This document shows, in pieces, positions 56,724 through 64,000 of a DNA stretch of 64,000 nucleotides. Under the pieces are notes generated by a model. It was not told where the DNA came from and searched no databases. It worked only from the letters and a program-made list of their open reading frames with translations. Within the stretch, counting starts at the first letter, position 1. Every line of letters begins with the position of its first letter. Both the position numbers and the translations under genes were made by a program. Source of the DNA: Colias croceus (Eukaryota; Arthropoda; Insecta; Lepidoptera; Pieridae); contig NC_059552.1 of the NCBI RefSeq assembly GCF_905220415.1, forward strand, positions 8,447,001-8,511,000, given 5' to 3'.

Positions 56724-56860
56724 CGTTCAGCACGTGAACTGCGACAGTATGCGGCTTGGCGCCGCGCACGGCGCACGTGTAGTTCCCCGCGTCGCTGCTG
56801 TTCACACGCGCTAGGCGAAGCACGCTGTCCGCGCCGCCTGGCACTTGTTCTGTTTTTACA
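56724..56860 (-). CDS. Dpr-like protein, exon for second half of Ig2
   Basis: Acceptor CTATTTCACAG precedes the exon and donor GTAATA follows. The phase matches both neighbours (two bases in, one base out). The product begins SVKTEQVPGG and continues through LRLARVNSSDAGNYTCAVRG to HTVAVHVLN. NSSDAGNYTC contains the D-x-G-x-Y-x-C signature of an Ig strand F and two potential N-glycosylation sites, NSS and NYT. The SVKTE start directly follows the RGGI end of the previous exon, a junction that is characteristic of Dpr Ig2. The exon is GC-rich compared with its introns. Confidence 0.9.
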
Positions 56861-57720
56861 CTGTGAAATAGATTATTATTATTGTTGGATAAACTAAAAT
56901 ATATTTTTATAATTATGGGAAGTAAATATATTCGAAAAAATAGGGCTAGCTGTGTATTAATATGCTAGAAATAATAAAATTGCATAGCAATATATTATTA
57001 AGATTAGGCAACATCAGTGTGGAATTTTTTAGGGGATGTGTCGCATACAATTTGTCTAGAATCATGTATAATAGAATATTCAGGTGGAGCAAAAACAGCG
57101 ACCGTTAAAATATATTCAAGCAATACGTATTAATTTCAATTGAATCGTGAGTATTTAATCAAATATCACCTGTAATTAAATACCTACGCTTATAGCCCTA
57201 ATTATTCTTATTTAAATAGCGGATTACGGTAATCACGATCCCCAGAGCTATAAAGATATACTTCGAAATCATTACACAAAATCATTTGTAAATGAATTCG
57301 CGAATTGACTGAAAATATTAACAATTTATTTTGAGAGAGCATTAACGCTTGATTTCTCAAGGGACGTTATTATAAGCCTGTTTCGTTTTGCCTTAATAAC
57401 TTTCTTAAAGTTTAATTCCGACATAAAAGACGTATTACTGCTTAAATTTTCTATTACGACTAAATATAACTCTTTATTAAACGTTGCGAAAATGTTCGAC
57501 AAATGTTTCGAGTGTTTGTTCCAAGAGAAAGGACCTATTATAAAGCAGGAAACTAACTTATAAGTAAATTAATACTTGGCTTCTGGACACGTTGGTAATT
57601 GTTCCGTATAGTTCAGCAAACTCCTGCTACGATCAGTGTTTATTAAAGCTAAATTAGTTACAGTTCACGAGCGAGTCATATTCTTGTTGGTCTTTATATT
57701 GTACAATTTTATCTGAAGTA

Positions 57721-57760
57721 CGTTTAAACATGCCTTCTATGTAGAAGGCATGTTTAAACG
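57721..57760. repeat. Perfect 40-bp inverted repeat in an intron
   Basis: CGTTTAAACATGCCTTCTA, loop TG, then the exact reverse complement. The arms are 19 bp. Such a short loop disfavours a microRNA precursor; a palindrome formed by template switching is more likely. Confidence 0.85.
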
Positions 57761-58158
57761 GTTTATATCAATATATTGATATACGTATTGAGAACAAGAA
57801 AATGTTTATTACAATATTTGATAACATGGCCTATGAAGATAACAAAATTGCTTTTAAAATCCTTTTTAAAATTACTTGAATCAGTTGTTATTTAAATTAA
57901 CAAACAAATTATGAACAACTAAATTATCACAAATAAGACAGCTTTGATTGATTACCGAAATCTATTTTTATGAAAAATGTCTGCTTTTCAAACAAAAAAA
58001 TAAAATAAAAATTGTTTCTTAGAAAAAGTGACATGTACCACTATCAAATACAGGAATTTACTAGCACCTTTGTTCTATAATCATTCTACTAATGGCGTTT
58101 TTAGCGTGCTTATTATCAATTAATTTCAAGATTGCATCACTAGCTTACCCTTACCTTA

Positions 58159-58356
58159 TCTATATATATAAAACTCAAAGGTGACTGATATAGTGATCTA
58201 TCAACGCACAGCCCTAACCACTGGACGTATCGGGCTGAAATTTGGCATGCAGGTAGATGTTAGGACGTAGGCATCCGCTAAGAAAGGATTTCTCGAAATT
58301 CTTGCGGGAACGGGGAAAAACGGGGATGCACGTACAAAGTCGTGGGCGGAAGCTAG
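58159..58356 (+). mobile_element. Helitron-like copy in a Dpr intron (GGAAGCTAG variant)
   Basis: It starts near TCTATATATATAAAACTCAA, contains CACTGGACGTATCGGGCTGA and TTCTTGCGGGAACGGGG, and ends GTCGTGGGCGGAAGCTAG before T. It stands antisense to the gene, with its CTAG end 22 bases from the splice donor of the Ig2 first-half exon. Confidence 0.65.
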
Positions 58357-58378
58357 TAATAAATAAATACACACATAC

Positions 58379-58553
58379 CTGATACCCCCTCTCGACGTGT
58401 CAGAATTTAGCGCCTTTCCCTCATGTAGCCACGTAAGCACCGCCGGTGTGTCCACGTACCGCGCTCTGCAGACCAGCGCGAGGGTCGACTCCGCTTCATA
58501 GAACTTCTCTAGGAGAGGAGCACCAGCTTCGTCTACCACCCAGACTTGTGGTG
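58379..58553 (-). CDS. Dpr-like protein, exon for first half of Ig2
   Basis: Acceptor TAATCCAACAG precedes the exon and donor GTATGTG follows. It is 175 bases with two bases in and two out, fitting both neighbours. The product begins TPQVWVVDEAG, continues KFYEAESTLALVCRARYVDT, then AVLTWLHEGKALNSDTSRGG and I. The Cys in LVCRA is the strand B cysteine that pairs with the Cys in the next exon. Trp in LTWLHEG is the core tryptophan of the fold. VVDE before the domain and YEAEST, NSDTSRGGI inside it are typical of Dpr Ig2 and support the family call strongly. Confidence 0.9.
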
Positions 58554-58914
58554 CTGTTGGATTATAGAAGGAATTGTAGAGGACAGTTTGTATTATGGCT
58601 TAATTAACAGGGTATCTATTAGGCCATATAGGAAAATTTATTTAGATAAAGTATTAGACACGGCTAAAATGTTTTAAGGTGTATGTGCTATTTACATTTT
58701 CAGCAACAAACAGAAACAATAACTTTAAACAAACAGCTGTACACAATGCAAAAACATTATATTCAAAAATATTATATCAATATTTTGCAATTGATGATTG
58801 GCGGGGTAACGCTTGGCGACCGTCTTACGGTTGTCAGTGGAGTAAGTGATCGTGCTGACCGTCATCAGTCCGGGAATTTCGTCTCAAATAAAGAATATGG
58901 ATAATAACACTTAC
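58554..58914 (-). other. Intron of the Dpr-like gene (361 bp), contains a decayed exon copy
   Basis: Donor GTAAGTG at 58,914, acceptor CCAACAG. Most of its 5' third is the duplicated exon fragment described at 58,803-58,885. Confidence 0.8.
58803..58885 (-). pseudogene. Partial duplicate of the Dpr Ig1 exon
   Basis: These 83 bases align without gaps to 59,027-59,109 at a constant offset of 224, with 14 differences by my count (about 83% identity). The reading frame of the copied part stays open (DEIPGLMTVSTITYSTDNRK, then TVAKRYP). The codon before DEIP is TGA where the real exon has Arg. The copy lacks the acceptor, the strand F cysteine region and a donor, so it cannot act as an alternative exon. 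It begins 30 bases downstream of the real exon on the minus strand. Confidence 0.85.
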
Positions 58915-59134
58915 TATTTACATGCAGATATATCCTGCTAACTCTAGGCGGATGCGTTGATATCTGGCACTCATAAACTCCTTCGTCTTCCGGCTTCACC
59001 TCCCTTACGAGAAGCTTCCAGTTGCCGGGGTAACGCTTGGCGACCGTCACGCGGTCGTCAGCGGCGTAAGTTACCGCGCCGACTGTCAGCAGTTCGGGAA
59101 TTTCATCTCTACCTCGACGTCTTACCCAGGATAC
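58915..59134 (-). CDS. Dpr-family (zig-8-like) two-Ig cell-surface protein, exon for second half of Ig1
   Basis: First of four exons visible here of a Dpr-family gene. Dpr proteins are neuronal surface receptors that pair with DIP partners in synaptic matching. Acceptor TTTTATTACAG precedes the exon and donor GTAAGTG follows. The product starts VSWVRRRGRDEIPELL, with the core Trp of Ig1, and ends with DEGVYECQISTHPPRV and YLHVN. DEGVYEC is the strand F signature with the second Ig1 cysteine, and VSWxRRR plus ECQxSTxP are Dpr hallmarks. The exon gives 73 codons plus one base. Joined to the next three exons it makes a 243-residue partial protein. The signal peptide, start codon and first half of Ig1 must lie upstream, at higher coordinates; I did not find them before 64,000, and large introns are usual in this family. 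The exact paralogue is unresolved. Confidence 0.92.
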
Positions 59135-60359
59135 CTGTAATAAAATAACTTTTATTTATATTTATACTGTATAGTTTAGTGTGTAATAATCTACAAGTAA
59201 TAATCTCATATTTTATTGAATGATATTATATGTTGTTTTATTTTACTGTTCAAACATTAATATGAATGTTAACATGACATAATACCTTGTAAAATTTACA
59301 ATAATATGATTGTGAGAAATTTTTAAACATGTTTGCAATTATAGTATTGGAAGAAGTTATTTAATTTGTATTTTATTTTTAGGACGTATATTTCAATCAA
59401 CTTGGAATATATTTTTATGTGCATATTTCGTTTATATTGATAAACGTATTTAGAACAAGAAAATTAGCTCCTACTATTATATTCCTCTCGCAAACAGGGC
59501 CACTTCGTGCCGAAGCATAATCGTTTGAATATACCAGAATATACCTCATGCTAAAGAGTCAATTATTGGAAAGTTAAATGAAAACCATGTTTTTCTTAAT
59601 TATTATTATCTAATGATAATAACGAATTCTATCTATTGATAAAATTCATGTTGAGAGACGTACCTATTTGTACAAGAAAAAGGCTCAATATGGCAAGGCA
59701 CAGAAAGTTGATAGTTATCTCTCTAAAAGTAGATAAGTAAATTGTCTATTATATTCCATAGTGAATTGTGGAACCGATGTGATATGCATCCATTCCCCAT
59801 AAGAAACTATGGAACTTTCTAAAAAAAATCAATAAATATCGTAGTATCCATTAAAGTTTAGCTAGAGTTTGTGTGTCTATTTAAGTTTATTTCAACAATT
59901 AATTGATAGACATACGCTTTGAGTTTTGAAAGGTTTAAATTTTCTTGTTTTATGATTACTTTTTTAGCTCTCAAAAACAAAGCCCACCTTCCTCAATTTA
60001 GAACTCAACTAGTAAAAATCATCCATGTTTTAAAGAGCTTTCTGAAAACGCTTCAACCGAACAAGAAACAATATGCACTTTAATTAAAATAAAGCGTAAA
60101 GTTGTTTTTACTACAACAGTTACAGAGTACTTACACGGGAGCCGTTACAATTTAACTTCGCTAGTTAAAAACCTCTCCAGCCACTAGAAATGTTGAGTTT
60201 TGTAAGCTACATAATGTTTTATGTCTTGCTTCATGAGCCGGTAATTTTGAGACTATGAAATAGTTCCTGTGCCTCACGGTTTCACCAAGGAAGTCAAGTA
60301 TTTCGCGTAATTAATCCAGGAAATCAAGTAATTACGTAAGTATTTATTCTGATATGGTA
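59135..60359. other. Probable upstream intron of the Dpr-like gene; nothing recognised
   Basis: AT-rich. I looked on the minus strand for an exon encoding the first Ig1 half (strand B cysteine followed by a donor) and did not find a convincing one. Confidence 0.45.
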
Positions 60360-60482
60360 GATATAGGTTATAACTATATTACTGAAAAGTTTCATCTAAA
60401 TCCGCCCAGTAGTTCTTTCGTGCAAGAGTAGCAAACGTACATCCATACATCCTAACAAACTTTCGATTTTATAATTTGTAAG
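60360..60482 (-). mobile_element. Degenerate Helitron-like fragment
   Basis: Plus strand has ATCTAAATCCGCCCAGTAGT, then GTGCAAGAGTAGCAAACGTA and CATCCTAACAAACTTTCG, the body order of the TGCGAAAGT subfamily read in reverse. Confidence 0.4.
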
Positions 60483-60502
60483 ATTCGAACTTGTTAAAAA
60501 AA

Positions 60503-60713
60503 TCCATACTAATATTATGAATGCGAAAGTAACTCTGTCTGTCTGTCTGTCTGTTACTCAATCACGCCTTAACTACTAAACCAATTTGCATGAAATTTGG
60601 TATAGAGATATTTTGATACCCGAGAAAGGACATAGGATAGGTTTTATCGCGGAAATCCTACGGGAACGGGTTTTCCTTACAAAACGCGGGCGAAGCCGCG
60701 GGCGGAAAGCTAG
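60503..60713 (+). mobile_element. Helitron-like copy (TGCGAAAGT subfamily), near complete
   Basis: It starts TCCATACTAATATTATGAAT after A and ends GCCGCGGGCGGAAAGCTAG before T. It has a GTCTGTCTGTCTGTCTGTTA run and the GC-rich hairpin before the end. It is the best preserved copy in the window and a good family reference. Confidence 0.8.
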
Positions 60714-61370
60714 TACAATATAAAACTGATTCATGTGTTAAATTACTTTAGTTGCTACTTTGGGGCATGAAATGAACACGATATTTTATAAAGGAAACGT
60801 ATCGTTGCAACCGAAGTTTTTATAATAACATCGTAATGTTGTACGGAAACGACTTTCTTACATCCTTATTGTATTACAAAGAATATCAGTAGGCAAAATT
60901 TATTTAAATTTATTAGTACGTGGTCTATGATATATAAAAAAGCTAAATACGTTACCCGCTCTCTATTTTGGCAAGAAAAAACTCAGCTAAGTGCCCGAGT
61001 TTCACTTAGTCACGCACCATTCAGCGTCGTGGCTGGACGTTCTTTTTATATTTTAATCGGCAGCTGTTGTTATTACGAAGTACATGAGTGAGACATTTAT
61101 TATGTCTCGTGCGTGAGAGTGAAAGAGAGAACAACTGTATTGGTTACTGTAACTGTAATGCGTTAGTAAGTAGGTATGTATTAATTACGCTGTTTTTTAG
61201 TGCAATGATGTTGGCGTATGCCGCGTCTACTAGTATAATAGGTCATTGTACGTGGTTATGATTCTGTTCCAATATTGACTTTTATAATATGAGTCATCGT
61301 CTGATTAAACCCAGTACCTTTCTGTTCCTTGCTCTTAACCACTGTACCTAGGAGAAGTATAAGCATAATG
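60714..61370. other. No supported gene; AT-rich
   Basis: A GC-richer stretch at about 61,000-61,110 contains GTCACGCACCATTCAGCGTC and an inverted GAGACATTTATTATGTCTC. It may be an eroded element end. Nothing coding. Confidence 0.4.
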
Positions 61371-61550
61371 AGCGTGCTTTTCCACAAATAATGTGCGAGG
61401 ATGTGAAGCGAGGAATGTAATTGTAAATAACCAATAGTATCGCTTCAAACGCTAAACGTTTCATACTTCAAACTAAATGAAGCGATGTGATTGGTTATTT
61501 ACACATTCCTCGCTACACATTCTCGTACATTATTGGTGTTAAAACACCCT
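61371..61550. mobile_element. 180-bp MITE with AGGGTGTTTT-type ends
   Basis: The left part (AGCGTGCTTTTCCAC, AATAATGTGCGAGGATGTGA, AGCGAGGAATGT) pairs with the right part in reverse over about 70 bp with mismatches. A centre of about 30 bp separates the arms. A fragment of the same family lies at 47,628-47,705. Confidence 0.7.
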
Positions 61551-61973
61551 AATATTTTCATAACCGAAATGCTCACAATTTCCCACATTCAATAAATATA
61601 AAAGTATCTCAAAGATTTTAAAATAGCTCGTGACAATTATGTGCATTGTAAATTACATAAATTTAAAACCAAGAAAGACAGTCTCAACAAATTGAAGTAT
61701 CATTTCAGTTGCGAATTCATGAAAGTTTCTCTAAAGAGCGAGAGCAAATGAGATTCATAATAATACCAAGTTTTTGCTTTGTCGTGTTTTTAGTTTGTTT
61801 TCTGTATTAAATGTTATTATTACTGTGTATTACGAAATACGGAAGTGTTCTAGTTAAGTGTGGTTTTGAAATGTTTTGTTGCTCTTAATGAGAGGTGAGA
61901 GATTTTCCTGTTTCTTTGAATTATTATAATTGTTATTAAATTTATGTTCACATCTGTATCTATTAATCCGCAG

Positions 61974-62186
61974 TTTCACCCGCATTGCTCCGCTCCTGTT
62001 GGTCATAGCATGATGATATGCCGTTCTCGATATATCATCATGCTAAGACCAACAGGAGCGGGGCAATGCGGGTGAAGGGCTATCTAACACCGAAATAATT
62101 TTTCAAATCGGACCAGTATAGTTCCTGAGATTTAAGCTCATTCAAACAAACAAACAAACTCTTCAGCTTTATTAGTATAGATTGTA
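61974..62186 (-). mobile_element. Helitron-like copy with an internal foldback
   Basis: Plus strand carries TTCACCCGCATTGCTCCGCT at the 3' end of the family, then about 60 bp later its reverse complement (AGCGGGGCAATGCGGGTGAA, with one mismatch). The normal body then runs to CAGCTTTATTAGTATAGA. Part of the 3' end is thus duplicated in inverted order. The CTAG itself is lost. Confidence 0.6.
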
Positions 62187-62710
62187 AAGTTTAAACTGTT
62201 GAGTAGACTTTGAAATTTGCTATGGATAGTTAAAATTCATAAAAATATAGAGATATAGCCCCATAATCACTTACCCTTACCAGATACAACATCCGGGTCT
62301 TCCCAAAAGGCTTGAACGATTTAGGTACTGACTATTTTGTATATTCAGTTGTTAACTATTTTTTATTATTTATTCATGTACTGGCAAACAACAGTTTCTG
62401 GACCAGCTAGTTAGTATCATCATAAATTTTGCAAAATATGCTGTCTACACCATGTCCCTATATAAGCTTTAACATACAAAGGACCAATATACATAACCTA
62501 TAACCCTGTATAAAACTATAAACATATTAGCAAACCCATGTGCAAGGAACACAAAACTTCACACTTCCGTATTACATACCGTGACTCACCATAAAAACTT
62601 GCACAAGTAATTTCAGCTATAAAAAATGCACACTGCTCCATAAAATGTAGCGAGCCATTTTCTCTTGTTCCATAATAATTACACGAAATAATTCAGAGGT
62701 TACCATACCG
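62187..62710. other. No supported gene; AT-rich
   Basis: A possible donor-like GTAAGT on the minus strand near 62,270 follows a short open stretch, but its peptide shows no Ig features. Nothing else. Confidence 0.4.
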
Positions 62711-62805
62711 TCTTAAAGCAGTCTTGTTTCCAGTGTGAAGCAGTGATAGCGCTAGACGATCTATATAGCGCTGTCATTTTTCCACAGAAGTATACTGCTT
62801 TAAGA
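62711..62805. repeat. 95-bp palindromic element
   Basis: TCTTAAAGCAGT and its exact reverse complement bracket a core in which GATAGCGCTAGACGATCTAT pairs with TATAGCGCTGTC. The core matches the element at 40,730-40,786 in reverse orientation. Confidence 0.65.
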
Positions 62806-64000
62806 CAGCATTGTGCAGGGGAAGTTAGTTTCTGAACCGTATTGTCTTAAATAACGTCTTATCAGAGAATATTTCACGAAATCTTTGTAATTGGCCTTAT
62901 GGGATTCATGTAGAGTTTTAACAATGACCGCTTTAACTACGGTGAGCGAGGTCACGTGATTTTCTTAAAATTTGTAATAACTATTTGGGAATAAAGTAGT
63001 ACTCTTTGTAGCTAGGATTACATTCATAACATCACTCACGTCTGTGGTCCACTACGTAAGTGAGCGATGAAACATGCATTTTATTGTTGACAATTTATTA
63101 TGCAGGTAACAAACAGTAAAATTACTGAGGGAACTTTCGAGAGCGTTTTTAAGATTTTAATTTTGATTAACTTCTGCTATTTTGTTGGTAATTTATATTT
63201 TGTGTTATTCGAAATTGTATTCATTTTGTCATTAGTTATTTTGTTATTTGTTGAGTTGAGAGTTAATTATGTGACCCGTTGTTTTAATTAAATACACACG
63301 TAAATTAAAATAATTCATAAAGATTACAAAAGTAAATCGTGCGGAAATAAAATCCAGATAAAGAACAATACTGTTATCTATATTAAGGGTAATCTCATAT
63401 TTTCTTTTATGTTTATACTTGCCTCAGGGGAGGTTTAACGAAGTATTATTAGTGGAATTGTGATGTTGGAATAAAGCTAAATAAATAATTATTTGTAATA
63501 GCTATTACATTTGTAATTTGTGTGATGAAAATAGGTTAAGGTCAGGTGAAAAAATACATATTTAACATTATATGAAAAAAAAAAATATTAAGTTATTAAG
63601 GCTAGAAATTATGTGTCTAATTTGTTTTGTGTAGTTATTTAATGCAATTATTAAGATTGTGTAAATTAATATTAGTTATTGTTTAAAGGCCTAATTTTTA
63701 AAAGACAATCAAAGACAATATACTTGAAATTGATATTTTTGGTTTTATGGCATTCAAATGCTTTATAATATAAATTTATAAAGAATAGAATTTTTTTTTC
63801 TATTCTTTATAAATTTAAATTGATAATATACTTTACACATAATTATTTTAAAACACATGAAAGACTTCACACCTTTAATTTTATTTCATTCCTTCATTAT
63901 CTTTTTGTCAACGACGGAGTGAAAAATTTACAAGATATATAGAACTATGAAATGAAATAAAAACGCATACAATACCTTTCTTAAACAAATATACTAATAA
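62806..64000. other. No supported gene; AT-rich, one hairpin
   Basis: A perfect 19-bp stem with a 7-T loop lies at 63,772-63,816 (AAATTTATAAAGAATAGAA and its reverse complement). The hydrophobic frame at 63,100-63,291 is of the kind AT-rich DNA gives by chance. Confidence 0.5.

Larger units (their letters stand above)
56861..58378 (-). other. Intron of the Dpr-like gene (1518 bp)
   Basis: Donor GGTATGTG (GT at 58,377-58,378) and acceptor TTTCACAG. It holds a Helitron-like copy (58,159-58,356) and a perfect 40-bp inverted repeat (57,721-57,760). The rest is AT-rich. Confidence 0.75.

Noticed and set aside
57721..57760. MicroRNA precursor candidate
   Set aside because: The loop is 2 bases and the stem 19 bp, too short for a normal precursor.
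58803..58890. Mutually exclusive alternative Ig exon
   Set aside because: No acceptor, no donor, an in-frame stop just upstream and loss of the cysteine half make it non-functional.
62260..62330. Possible missing upstream Dpr exon near a minus-strand GTAAGT
   Set aside because: The peptide before the donor lacks the strand B cysteine and other Ig1 features.

Overview
The window looks like insect nuclear DNA, most likely from a moth or butterfly. It is strongly AT-rich and gene-poor. It is packed with short dispersed repeats of lepidopteran type: Helitron-like copies ending in CTAG, LINE tails, tRNA-derived SINEs and many short inverted-repeat DNA transposons. There is no bacterial gene organisation, and the only convincing host gene is split by introns with standard GT-AG junctions. 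The species cannot be named from the sequence.

Host gene. On the minus strand, from about 59,134 down to 55,547, lie the last four coding exons of a Dpr-family (defective proboscis extension response; zig-8-like) neuronal cell-surface protein with two immunoglobulin domains. All four exons join in matching phase. They encode the second half of Ig1, the two halves of Ig2, and a hydrophobic C-terminal segment ending at a TGA, with an AATAAA 52 bases downstream. The start codon, signal peptide and first half of Ig1 were not found and probably lie beyond the window. The first intron carries a decayed, unspliceable partial copy of the Ig1 exon. The second carries a Helitron-like insertion 22 bases from a splice donor.

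Repeats. At 17.3-19.5 kb on the minus strand is a 5'-truncated non-LTR retrotransposon whose reverse transcriptase frame is intact except for one stop codon. DNA transposons with readable ends lie at 0.4, 11.3, 14.2, 15.6, 21.8, 26.9, 29.1, 44.8, 45.0, 54.3 and 61.4 kb. About thirty Helitron-like copies and fragments are scattered on both strands. Some contain, flank or abut other insertions, so the order of some events can be read.

Points that stand out. (1) A 1.2-kb element at 15,624-16,848 carries two opposed arrays of a roughly 138-bp unit, each built on a CTCGAGCGCG box plus an inverted CGTCAGATT/AATCTGACG pair. (2) An uninterrupted array of eight alternating GAA/TTC pentamers at 48,241-48,278 is a textbook heat-shock element with no coding gene beside it. 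(3) The Dpr exon fragment duplication. (4) A 1.65-kb element with arms of about 620 bp that could form a long hairpin RNA. (5) A 1.3-kb element with 30-bp terminal repeats, an 8-bp target duplication and an exon-like start. The remaining sequence is AT-rich and shows no supported gene.
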